From assembly GCA_020912385.1 (NCBI GenBank), contig CP087208.1, positions 1,054,001-1,118,000 of the forward strand: DNA of 64,000 bases, written 5' to 3'. The notes under the pieces were generated by a model. The model saw nothing but the letters and a program-made list of their open reading frames with translations. It was not told the origin of the DNA and ran no database searches. Shown in pieces: positions 24,091 to 34,879 of the stretch (its first letter is position 1; every line of letters starts with the position of its first letter). Origin of the DNA: Neofusicoccum parvum. Taxonomy: Eukaryota > Ascomycota > Dothideomycetes > Botryosphaeriales > Botryosphaeriaceae. The translations under genes and the position numbers were made by a program.

Positions 24091-25920
24091 TCACGGCGGC
24101 TGCGCCTTGGCCACCTGCTCGTTGACCAGCACCTCAGCGGCTCGGCTCTCGTTGTCCCGCAGCACCTCCGCCATGACCTGCTTCTCTTCCCGCGCCGTGC
24201 TGTCCCCGAACACGTCGTCCATCTCCTCCAGCGTCTTGCCCTTGGTCTCGGGCACGAGGAAGAACGCCCACACGCCGGCCAGGACACACATGATGGCGAA
24301 GAAGACGTAGGTGCCGTAGCCGGCGTCCTCGATCATGATCGGGACGATGACGCCGATGATGAAGTTGCACAGCCAGACCACCGACGTCGACAGAGCCACG
24401 CCCTTTGCGCGGGTGCTGTTCGAAAACACTTCCGCCGGCAGCGCTGGTGATTTGTCAGCATCCGGTCACCACACACGCACCTTTGTAACTCACCCCATGC
24501 CAGCGGCGAATAGGACACCCCGTATGCAAGGATGTAGATGTACGCTAACGCGCAGGTGGCCCAGCCGGCGGCTTTGTGGCCGGGCCAATCATGCGAAAAC
24601 GCTCCGACCGTGGCGCTCATGACGATGTACGGCGTGGCCATGCCGAAGGCGCCCCAGATGGCCAGCGGCCGCCGGCCGACGTGGTCGATGATGAAGAAGC
24701 AGAGCAACACCGCCACCAGCTGCCCGATGTTGATCATCCCGGACAGGATCAGAGACATCTCGTCGTCCTGCCCGAGAGACCGGAACAGCAGCGGCGCGTA
24801 GTAGATGAAGCCGTTGATGCCGGAGAACTGCTGGAAGAACGCGACCCCGGCGCCGATCGAGACCCGCTTCCAGCTTCTGAACAGGTCGAGCCAGGTGGCG
24901 ATCTCCAGCCTGAAGCCCGTCGTGTTGGGATGGCGGCGCTCGAGCATGCGCTTCTGGAAGTCGACTTCGGTGATGATGGCCTGGAACTCCGTCTTGACGC
25001 GCCAGTCGGTGGGTGGGAGACGGCGGAGCCTCGACAGGCTCTGCAGGCACTCGGACTCGCGCCCGACCAGTGCCAGCCATCGCGGGCTGTAGGGGAAGAC
25101 GTGGATGCCGACTCCGAGGACGATGGCACAGACCATCTGGAGGCCGAACGGCAGGCGGAACGCAATGTCTCCCTCCATGTGCCGGGTGGCGTACGTGATC
25201 CAGTACGAGACGACCGCGCCGAGGACGATGGAGACCGACTCGAGCACCAGAAGCGCGCCACGCAGGTGCGGCGGGGCAATTTCCGAGATGTAGAGAGGGG
25301 CGCCCTGCAAGCAAGTGTCAGCCAGAGAGCTCTTAACTAGCACAGGGCAACGCGCACCAGTGCCAGCGTGCCGACGCCGATGCCGCCGAAGAACCTCCCA
25401 AACACAAGCGTCCCGTAGTCTGGAGCTGCGGTCTGGATTATGGCGCCGATGCAGAAGATGACCACCACGACACTCAGTGCCCACTTGCGGCTGATCTTGT
25501 CGGCCAGCCACGGCATGAAGAAGCACCCAAGGAATGCCCCAAGCTCCAGCATTCCCGTCATGAAGCCCGTCCAGAAGCCACCTGCAATCTGCCAGTTAGC
25601 AGGCTGCCAGTTCCAAGAGAGACAGCACGGGACGCACCTCCCTTCAGCTCCGGGTATTGGTCCAGGAACTGAGGCATCACGTTGATGATTGAGATCACTC
25701 CCTGATCGTAGCCGAACGAGAAGCCACCGAGGGAGGCCAGGAACGCAGCGCCGAAGACGAAAGGAGAGGCAATGATGCCACGGATGCCACCCGGCCCGTA
25801 TGAGACGTCTTCGACCAGCGCGGTGAAGGTGTCGGGGACATCGTGGACTGCTGTCTTCATTTCCTCATGGTGCTCCACGGTGCCAGCCGGCTTGCTGGCA
25901 TCGCTGTCGGGCTTCTCCAT
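24091..25920 (-). CDS. MFS sugar transporter
   Basis: Four exons on the minus strand: 25638..25920, 25358..25581, 24494..25304, 24091..24443; 556 residues, the normal length for the sugar porter family. Family signatures present include GGFSFGYDQGVIS in helix 1, ADKISRKWAL after helix 2, FGRFFGGIGVG, the PLYISEIAPPHLRG motif, QQFSGINGFIYYAP in helix 7, DHVGRRPLAIWG, and PETKGKTLEEMDDVF near the C-terminus. About twelve membrane helices are expected in the plasma membrane, with hexose or a related sugar moved by proton symport. The substrate cannot be read from sequence. Introns are 53-56 nt. The adjacent Zn2Cys6 gene on the same strand suggests a small regulated transport module. Confidence 0.92.
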
Positions 25921-26483
25921 GATGTATGGTGCAAACTTGCGAAGAGAGCCGGAGCGAAGACGAAGATAAAGAAACGTAGGAGCGCAGGAGCCTCGAATGC
26001 TCTGGAGCAAAGAGTTGGAGAGGTGAGGAGCGCAACAACAAACCAACAAACCAGAGTAGACATAATATAGTATTCACGGATGCACAGCGGCGGATACTAC
26101 CGCCCCCGCGTTGCCGACAGCGCCCAGTCTGGGGGTTGGGGAACATTGCCGTTTTCGCATTTTGCGGGGTGCGGAGGCCCCGCTCGTGCTTGCGTGGAGA
26201 AGCACCCCGGATTGCGGCGGGTCGCAAGAGCCTCGAACTAGAGCCTGCGTCCAATCATACGCCCTTTGATCATCTGCCTGGCCGTGGATGGATCCCGAGC
26301 GGCACTACGTCCAGACGCCGAGCTGCGATCCCTGCACGACATAGCAGCAACAGCAACCCCATTGAAGACACACATTGAAGCCGCTATCAGCGCCGCGTTA
26401 CGATATCGCCCATGCTTCCTCGTCAGCCAGTCTCGCATTATCATTACTGCTTATCACCCCTCAGCCGGACCCACCTGCGGCAC
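25921..26483. other. Intergenic region upstream of the MFS gene
   Basis: 563 bp between the GPI-protein stop and the transporter start. No supportable coding frame. It probably holds the transporter promoter and the 3' UTR of the GPI-protein gene. Confidence 0.5.
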
Positions 26484-29137
26484 TCAAAGCGGCAAGAGGC
26501 CGAAGACCATGCACATGGCCAACACCACGCCCTCCACAATTACCATCCAGCCACTTGCACTCCTTTCTGCCGCCGCTGCCGCACTCGCCGATGCCGTGGC
26601 CGAAGAAGCTCCACCCGTTGCCGAGGATGACGTCTCCGTCTCCCCCGTCGCCGAACCACTCCTCGTCCTGCTCGCAGACGTGCTGGCACTTCCCCCCAGC
26701 CCGCTCAGTATCACGCCCCCCAGCCCCGTAGTTGCTCCCGCCGTTCCAGACCCCGTCAATGCCACAGTCCTGGTCCCGTCCTCCACCACCACGGTTCTCC
26801 CCTCCCCATCCGTCGTCAGGACCACCACCTCCCCCGCAGCGCTGCCACTCAGCGTATTCGCACCCGCCGTTAGCGTCTGCCCATCGACCACATAGCTCCC
26901 CCCGCCCGCCCCCACGCTCACCACCTCTCCGTCCGCCAGCGTCGCAACCGCTTTCGTCGCTGTTGCAGCAGCAGCAGCAGCAGCAGCAGCAGCACTAGCC
27001 AGCGCCACTGTGCTTCCCCCCTCGACGACGACACTCCGCCCCGCGCCGTCCGTCGTCAGCACGACCGTCGACCCCGAGCCCAGCGTGTTGCTGCCGGCCG
27101 ACAGCGTCTGCCCGCCAACCACGACCTGGCCGCCCGCGCCCACCGACGCCGTCGCCCCGCCCGGCAGCGTCACGGCGCCAACAGCGGTAGCTGGCGCCTG
27201 GGGCAGCGGCGCGGTGCTGCCGTCCGCGACGATGACGCTGCTGCCCGCCGCGTCGGTTGTCAGGACCACGGCCACGGAGCTGCCGCCCGGGCCGACGGCG
27301 ACGGTGTTGGCGCCGGGCTGGAGCGTCTGCCCGCCGACCACGACCTGCGACGCCGAGTTGACGGACGCGGTCGCGCCGCCCGGCAGGACGACGACGCCGG
27401 TGGTGGGCGGCGCCTGAGGCAGCGGCGCGGTGCTACCGTCCGCGACGACGACGCTGCTGCCCGCCGCGTCGGTCGTCAGGATCACGGCCACGGAGCTGCC
27501 GCCCGGGCCGGCGGCGACGGTGTTGGCGCCGGGCTGGAGCGTCTGCCCGCCGACCACGACGGCCGAGGCGGTGTTGATGAGGACGGTGGCGCCGTTGGGG
27601 AGGGTCGCGGCGGCGGCGCCGGCTTCGGTGGCCGCGGTTGCGGGCGCGGGCGGCGCGGCGGGGACGACTTGGATCGGGGAGTCGGACGCCGACGGCGCGG
27701 AGATGACGACGGGGACGGAGTCGAAGGTGGCGGTCTGGCCGGCGGCGACGGTCTGGGAGCCGATGATCACGGCCGGGATGGACGTCGCGGTGCCGTCCAC
27801 CTGGGTGCCCACGAGCGTCGGGGCGATGGCTTGGGTCTGCGTCCCGATGACGACGGCTGGGGCCGAGGTTGCGGAGCCGTCGATCGTGGTGGGCACGTTG
27901 ACGGTCTGGAACGTGGAGGGCTGGTTGCCGTTGCTGTCCGGCGGGTTTGACGTGGCCTCGTTGGTTGGCGCGGGAGGAGGTATGACCGTGCCAACCGTTT
28001 CTCCAGTGCCGGGGTTTGCGGTGACCTGGGGAACAGCGGTGTTGGAAGCAGGGGGTCCGGCTGTCGGAGCAGGTGGCGCAGGGCTGGTCTCTGCGGGAGC
28101 CGGCTCCGTGGTCGCGGGAGGTGGCGGCACCGGGGAATCAGTCTCGTCCGGCGGGGAAGAGGTTTTCGGGGGTTCGTCAGTAGTTGGGCCGTCGTCGTCG
28201 TCCTCGATAGAAGTCGAGGTCTCGGTAAGGAACAAAGCGGTCGACATAGGCACGGCCGGCGCGGGATACGAGGCGGTGCTGCAGGACAGGTATGCTCCGT
28301 CCGTCTCTATCGACTTGGGCCACAGCTTCGTCGCCTCATACGTCAGGGTGTACAGGAACCCGTTGGGATCGTCGGGGTCTGCTGGCGGGACGGGTAGCTG
28401 GAACGTGTCTCCATACGGAACGACCGCGAAGACGCCTGTGGTGGTGGCGAAGGTGGTGGTGGCATACGGACTCCAGGACCGGTCCGTGTGGGTCGTCGTG
28501 CTGCCGCCGGTGGTCCAAGTCTCCGTGCCGACCGGAACCAGCGTGGAGTCCGTCCTCGTGGTCGTGATCTGCTGCTGCCCGACAACAGTTGAGCAGACAG
28601 ACTGGCCGGCCTTGTCCACGGTGGGCAGGGTCCCTGACCACGAGTAGCCCGAGTCCCAGCTCAGGTACGGGGTCGGGTACACGAGCGTGGTCGTCAAGCT
28701 CCCGAAAGTGGTGAAGACGGCCTGGCTGCCCGCGGAATTCGTCGGCGGCAGAGTGAAGCCATCGGGCAGGTCTGCGAAGATGGTCTTGGTCGTTGTTGTG
28801 TTGGTCTTCTTGTTGATGACCACAATCTCGGTGGCGGCAGTCAAGGTGGTCGAGATGAAAAGCTTGCTCCAGTACCAGTCTTTGTTGAAGGGGATCTGCA
28901 GGTAGCAGTCGGCCTCGCACGTCCCGTTTGAAGGGCTGCTCGTCGGCCTGGGAGTGGTGAGCGGCGCGGACGTCAGGTTCTGGTAGCTTGACGTCTGCGT
29001 TGGAAAGCTTGCTGTCACACAGATAAGTCATGGTTGCCCGAAAGAACATGCGCGGACTGCTTACACGATGCGCTGACCGCTGCTGCCAGGGCCACCGTGT
29101 GCGACAAAGACACGGCTAGTAGCGGACGTAGCAACAT
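26484..29137 (-). CDS. Large secreted GPI-anchored, repeat-containing cell-wall protein
   Basis: Two exons on the minus strand, 29065..29137 and 26484..29011, 866 residues. Exon 1 encodes a signal peptide (MLLRPLLAVSLSHTVALAAA). The N-terminal third is a Thr/Tyr-rich region with two early cysteines (GTCEADCYLQIPF). A Pro/Thr/Ser-rich stalk follows at about residues 290-420. Then come degenerate VIGTQT/VIIGSQT units, and four better repeats of the VVVGGQTLQPGANTV type, each followed by VLTTDAAGSSV. A poly-Ala run and a Ser/Ala linker lead to a C-terminal hydrophobic segment (GWMVIVEGVVLAMCMVFGLL), consistent with a GPI signal. A wall-anchored or adhesin-like role is inferred. No catalytic domain is recognised. 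Confidence 0.82.
26965..26994. repeat. (GCA)10 trinucleotide run
   Basis: Ten consecutive GCA triplets on the plus strand, coding a poly-Ala stretch in the GPI protein on the minus strand. Such in-frame runs change length easily between strains. Confidence 0.9.
27196..27564 (-). repeat. Near-identical 216-nt intragenic tandem repeat
   Basis: Two copies, beginning at about 27196 and 27412, are offset by 216 nt (72 codons) and match almost base for base over about 150 nt. They encode VVVGGQTLQPGANTV-AAGPGG and VLTTDAAGSSV type units. Two more diverged copies follow in the lower coordinates (about 27000-27135 and 26770-26895). Confidence 0.85.
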
Positions 29138-29704
29138 GGCGTCGACCGTCCAAACTTTCCGAGCTGTGTTGAGAGGATGGCGAGGGAGCAGCCCGCAACG
29201 GCGGCCGGGACTGCGCGAGGTATGTAAGGTAGGAAAACCCGAAAGCGATGAGAGTCTAAAGCGAACTGCGGCGGAGCGCTGACCCGCTGGCTCAGGGGCC
29301 CAATGGGCTGGACGGACAATTGTCGTTTGCTTCGCGGAAGAATCGGGTCAGACAGCTTAAACGGTCTAGAGAGTTTGCTGCAGGCTCTGTCGTGTACAAA
29401 CAGGACCCCAAAGTGGCTTGGGTCGAGGCGCGGTGCCTGTATCTGCAAGGGACCGGCGGGCTGATTGGCGGAAGTGCCGCCGTGGCAGAGGCACCGCCGC
29501 GGGAGCTGAGGCTGGCTGGACGCCTGTCAGCATTGCCTTTCCAATCAGGCGGTGGCGCCGCGGCCTAGGTCGTTGCCAAGCATGCCGCGAGAAAGGTTGG
29601 CGTGGGGTCCAAAAGCAGATGCTTCGCTAATGCTGCACAGTGCCGATGGCGAAATCCACTTCAATATGTGCAACAAGCTCTCATTAACCGGTCTGCTGAG
29701 CACT
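29138..29704. other. Intergenic region upstream of the GPI gene
   Basis: 567 bp between the DUF3433 stop and the GPI-protein start. No recognisable gene. It should carry the GPI-protein promoter. Confidence 0.5.
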
Positions 29705-31685
29705 CTATGCCGAGCTGCCCCCCTGCCCAAACCTTATGTTCAACGCCGCATAGTCCCTGCCGCCTGTTTTCTCCAGCCCATAGCTCCTCCGTAAGCTGAC
29801 GATCTCGGCGTCTCTCTCCTTTTTGCACAGTATACTCAATCCGCCGAAGCTGCGCAGGACTTCGTTGTTGTCCGCCGAGAAATACCCCATGGTCGCCGTC
29901 AAACTACCCGGTGCCTGCAAGGTCCCACCTCTATAGCGCACCATCAGGACGGGAACAGTCAACACCATTACGGAAACAATGCCAGAGCTGATAAAAGTCG
30001 ACACGTTGAACCCAGTGTAAGTCAAGCCGCCCTTGAAAGTAACGCTGGCAAGTGTAACGACGAGAACTTCGCTCAATATTGCCAAGAGGGCGATGTAGGC
30101 AACAAAGTAGTGGCGGCGATACGTAGAGCTAAAGATGCCAATAACCGGGTGAGCACTAGAGGGCACTAGAATGCTTTCGTGCGCTGTCGCATTGCCGCGG
30201 GCAAGCCGCCTCCAGGGTTCAAGGGCACGGATGTCTGGCATTCGATCAGCACTGTGTTTGTAAGCGAATCTAAAAGTGACCTACCTCTCTCAACAGAGCT
30301 CCAAAACATTCGTATCAGGATCCCAATCGATGCCATGAAGCACTTGACACCAGCCCCCTGGCTGTCCATGAACGTTTCGAATCCAGACTCGACGCGCACG
30401 AACCGGTAACACAGAAGCAGAACCAATGTTCCAAGGAGAAAGGCCAGGAAGGCCAGCAGCGGGAAGAATTGCAGCAAAGGCACGGTCAGAGACTTTTTCT
30501 TGACCGGCTTTTGCGTTTGCTGCGCATTCCCAATGGGCAGCAGGAAAGCCGCTTCGCGTGGTTCCGCGACCACGTTGATGCCGTAAGACGCCTCATGGGC
30601 GTACTGGTCGACGTAGTGACCCAGGCCATACTTCGTTCTCGTCAACGCCGTCTTGTCTCCCAGCGCCGAGCTTCGGAGTCGATCCACAAAATAGGGATTC
30701 TGCAGCAGCACAGCCGCGCCCGCGATGCTCGTTGCTTCCGCAAATATTCCGCTGCTCTTCTTTCGGATCGAGAGAGTGATGTAGATCATGACAGCGAATA
30801 TGGCGAACAGTAGTCCGCCTTCCAGCCATGCAAGAGACCGTTTCAAGGCGAGGTACGGAATGCAATCGTCTCCATCGCCAGTGGCATCGCAAGGTCCCAC
30901 CGTGCCGACGTACATCACTCCAGGAGCGACAGCTGTGATGAGAGTAACAAGGATCGAGACCAAGGCGCCAGAGAGGACTATGCCATGGCGGTTTTTGATG
31001 CTGCTGAAGAAGATGCTGACGAGCGAGGAGCTCTGGTAACGGAGGGACAGAGACTTGTCCATGGCGGCTCCATTTGGAGTGTTAAGCTGGAAGAACGGCA
31101 TCATTTCAGCGATTCCGGCAAACATGACCTTCCAAATAATACCATAGATGATGGCAACTAAGACTGGCAAGTAAGTGCCGAGGAAGTAGTGGAGAGTGGA
31201 GAAGCCTCCAAACCCGCTGAAGTCATCCGGAATCGAGCCCATTCCCTTGAAGGATCCCTTGCCGTGAGTGTTGGGCGCAGGTGAAGTCCACCTCCCGTCG
31301 CCATTGCCTGAATATGCGCCTGGAGGTGGAGATCCAACAATAATAGGGGGCTCTGGCGTCGGCGAATATCGTTCATTTTCAATAGACGTGTCGCTTGCGG
31401 GCGTTGGCTCGGACGTTATGGAAGGCCCAGAAACAGCTGCACCGAGGGTCGCGCTGGAATGGTCTACGCTGAAACAACCTGCACGTATATGTTAGCCTGG
31501 AGGTTCCAAGTTACCTGCGGGCTTACCGCCAACTTACTTGGTGCAGAGCGTTTGAATAGGTCATCTTTTCCTCCAAGTGCAAGCTGTGCAGATGCTCCCG
31601 ATAACTGGAGCAAAGAGAAGATTCCCAAGGTAAGGACGCAGAACCCCAGGAGAGAAGGGATCCTAATGGAATGAGGGAGATATTG
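29705..31685 (-). CDS. DUF3433 family multi-pass membrane protein (5' end unresolved)
   Basis: At least three exons on the minus strand: about 31538..31685, 30285..31478 and 29705..30234, about 620 residues. The first seen exon encodes a hydrophobic, signal-like stretch (IPSLLGFCVLTLGIFSLLQL) ending in ASAQ. A Ser/Thr/Pro-rich extracellular segment follows, then DUF3433-type membrane segments (LPVLVAIIYGIIWKVMFAGI, LVSILVTLITAVAPGVMYVG, LLAFLAFLLGTLVLLLCYRF, YFVAYIALLAILSEVLVVTL). A 50 nt intron (30235..30284) joins VER to DIRALEPWRRLARG; without it the frame shifts. I could not find a convincing initiator. A candidate ATG at 31779 followed by GTAGGT could be a mini-exon, but its acceptor is unclear. 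The family's function is unknown. Confidence 0.72.
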
Positions 31686-32773
31686 CTTTCCTCTTCTCAG
31701 AGATGCTACTGGGAGTGATTCTGTGTCTCTTTAGTACACTTCCTCATTATCACGAGGATGTTGTACCTACCGACAACATGGACTCGGAGCGACTTTTCCG
31801 TGATGTCTTCAAAACACTCAGAGGCGCGTCTTGACATTATTGAGAAAGGAAATCTGCGGCCTCAGACGTGGAAACTGTCACAAATGAATGTGCAGGGAGA
31901 AGGCTTACCATAAATATCCTCGTGTTGTATTTGGGCGTGCAGATAAGGCACTGTGGTCCAGGCGTGCTCGCATTGGAAGCTGGGATGCTAAGCCCAGGCA
32001 TTCCAGGGTTATTTCAAGCCACAATTGTGGAGTTTGCATTTACCGAGCAGTCCAGAGCTTAAATTAGTGGTCCTAAAGGCTCATTTGTCGACGACAGATC
32101 TTAGCTTCAGCCTCCTCAGCCGGATGAGGTTAGCTACGCAACCATCCCTTGCACTTTCTATCCTGCTTGCGGAAATACCATTGCTACGATCTCTGGATGG
32201 AAGGGGCAGCACTTCACAGCTCTCACGTGTTCTAATACAGTAATCAGCTAGCATGGCTACCCCAGTACCTCCGAATCAGCGCCCAGAGCACATGTGCAGT
32301 GGAGCAGTGCATTATGATGAGCAATTTTGGTTTTGCGAGACCTTTTAGTTCAAGACCTACCGGGAGAATGCTGTCTGGATATACTGCGAAGAAGGTTTAC
32401 ATGCATGAATTGTACGAGAGTTGCGCATATTGGACCCAATGAGAAGATTCCTCACCGACCTGGGCTAGGCGGAGAGGACAGCTAAGAGACTGAGTATACT
32501 AAAGCTAGCATGGACAAGACAGCAATAGCCTTAACCAAGAAGACGAGCGGGCAAGGGAAAGCCAACGTGGGGAGGCTCTCGCAATAATCCCCGGCCGTAG
32601 AAGGACCGGAATAAAAGGAACAGCGCAAAAAAGAATACCCAAACAAAATCCCAGAACGAAGAAGTCGGGCAACCCAACCCATCGGTCCCCCGGTAGTAGG
32701 CTAATTCTGTAGAATTTACGAGCCAAGGGGTTTGAGATCTTTGGACAGCACCAGTGAAGCAGGTTGTCAGCTT
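31686..32773. other. Intergenic region
   Basis: About 1.1 kb, more AT-rich than its surroundings, between the DUF3433 5' end and the stop of the coiled-coil gene. It may contain a missed first exon of the DUF3433 gene near 31771-31779. No other gene is visible. Confidence 0.5.
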
Positions 32774-34247
32774 TTACGGCTCCGGGAAGCCCACCTCCTC
32801 GTGCACCAATCTACATCTGCCATACCCGCAATGCCCACGTTTGAAGCTGACACACCTAGCGAATGTACACGTGAGGCCGTTGGAAGTACACCTGTTACAC
32901 GGAACCTTGCCGTCACAGCCTGTATTAGCCATGGCTTTGTGGCATTGAAGGCAAACGAGCCTACGGGCATGCTCTTGCCCACCGTTGGTGCCGTTGGCCG
33001 GAGGCTGGCGCGGGCCAGTGTTGATAGGAAGAGCACGCGCATTCGCCTGAGGATTATCGCGCTCAACTCTGTGGTTGCCCAGATGTGGTGGCGGTACAGC
33101 GTTACGGAGTCTTTTCAACGGATGAGCAGGAGGCGAATGATGGCGGGCTCCCAGGAGGACCCTATCGGCGTCTCTAAACGCGCGGCGGCCGAGATCATCC
33201 GGGCTGCGACGAGGCGACCGGCTGCGCGCGCGGTCCAAGAGATGTCTGGGGTGACGGGGAGGATAGTCGTGAAAGTCACGGGCCGGCATAAGATCGCGGT
33301 CGCGGAGAGGGATGTGGCCGTAGCGGTACTCATAAGAAGCGTTACGTCCATGCGGAGAGCGGCGCTCACGAACTTGCTTCCGACCACGCGGAGGTTCAGC
33401 CAGTCCACCAGGGTTTGGGGGCGGGCCATGAGCGGCAGGACGGTCAGAGTTGTAGTAGTGGTTCAGGTCCTGGTAGAGCTTCGTAATGAGCTTGTTCTGT
33501 TGCTCAAAGGCTTGATGAAGCTTCGCCTTTTCCTCAAGGATCTCCATGTTCTGCTTGAGATGCTCCTCGTTGGTCTTGTGGAGCTTATTGCTGTCTCTTT
33601 TGAGTTCTTTGTTTCCCTTTGTCAGCTCCTTGACTTGTTCCCTCAGCTGGCTTATCTCCTGGGTCTCCTGGTATCCCTGCTGCTCAAGTTCGTCTTTAAG
33701 CCGTCTCAAATCCAGGTTCTCCCTGTCTAGGGTGTTGTTGTCTGTAGCGAGCCTCTGGTTTTCCTCTGAGAGTTGTCGGTTGTCCTCTGAAAGTTGTCTG
33801 ATATCCTCATGTTGTTTGACGATTCCTTTCTGGAGCCTCTCAGCGTAATCCCTGATGCGAGGATCAGCCATGGGGGTCCGCCGGAGTAACACCTCGGCTG
33901 TGGACGACAATGCTGGAAGGGGCTGTGCAGGGCTAGAAGGTCGCCGAGCGGACTCGGAGGCACTGGCGACAGGTCCGGGAGTTACAGACGGTCCAGAAGG
34001 AGTGGTTGGCGTATCTGTGGCTGGCTGTGTTTGGCCAGCTGGACCCGGCGATCCCGAGAGGGAGATGGTATCGACATCAGCAGGAAGAGCAGGCTGACCA
34101 GCGGCGCGCGCAACTGCGGAGGGTTTGTTTTGGCCAGTGTTTCCACCACTGTCTGTGGGAGGAGCGGCTAAAAGATATCTGGTTTAGTATTAAGGAGGTC
34201 TTGGCTAGTCTAAGATACGAGTAGAACGTACAGGGCTTGTCAGCCAT
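32774..34247 (-). CDS. Coiled-coil protein with C-terminal Zn2Cys6-like and CCCH-like zinc modules
   Basis: Two exons on the minus strand, 34232..34247 (16 nt, MADKP plus one base) and 32774..34167, 469 residues. Residues 6-100 are Pro/Ser/Thr-rich. A long heptad-like coiled coil spans about 110-235 (QLSEDNRQLSEENQRLATDN and onward). A basic Arg/Pro/His-rich region with RSRSPRRSP follows. The C-terminus has C411-x2-C414-x8-C423-x5-C429-x2-C432-x6-C439, close to a Zn2Cys6 cluster (GCDGKVPCNRC). Directly after it is C444-x7-C452-x4-C457-x3-H461, close to a CCCH finger. Nucleic-acid binding is likely by inference; no ortholog of known function is recognised. The first-exon intron is 64 nt. Confidence 0.8.
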
Positions 34248-34879
34248 TGTTGTGGCGGGTGCTGGGCGTTGTGCTGCGATTGGCCGGAGGAAGAAAGGCA
34301 GAGGATGCGCGCGAGAAGAAGGGCAGGCGGGTGGGCGAAGACGCGACAGAAAGGTATGCAAACTTGCGACAACAAGATGATGTCGCCGGGGCGGCCAGCT
34401 ACCGGGCAGTCGCCATGGTGAATGAAGTTGCAAACAGAAACGCGTGCTTGAATCACGCATGTCCACAACCGGAGCACCCAAACGTTCCGACTTGCACATG
34501 AGAGTACAGACCATCACCTGACCATTTTCCCTTCTTGGTGTTTAACTCCAGGTAACAGACGAACTAACTTCAAGATACGAAGGCGTAAAAGGGTTCATAA
34601 GTGACAACAAGAGTATCGCACTTGTGCATCAATTGCTCATCGAGGCCTTGTCGAGAAAATGTACTAATGCCAGAAGAAAGAATCGTAACAACGACCGCTT
34701 ATGCAAAGGGAGGATGCTGCTATGCACTTCTCTTATAGTAGAAGGGGGCAATGATCCGCACAGAAAAGAACAATAAACACTTGAGAACGAAAGGTAATTC
34801 AAGAACGCCAACCAAAAAACCGTACCTTCGTTGTAAGGTCGTCATGTATGCGCATCATGCACTTGCAGCGCCATCTTGC
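34248..34879. other. Intergenic region
   Basis: 632 bp between the GTPase stop and the coiled-coil gene start, AT-richer than coding DNA. No gene seen. It should hold the coiled-coil gene promoter and the GTPase 3' UTR. Confidence 0.5.

Noticed and set aside
27430..28647. 405-codon plus-strand frame opposite the GPI protein
   Set aside because: Repeats of VCPPTT type mirror the repeats on the other strand; no signal peptide or family match.
30166..30284. Frameshifted pseudogene in the DUF3433 gene
   Set aside because: A phase-compatible 50-nt intron explains the frame change with normal splice signals.
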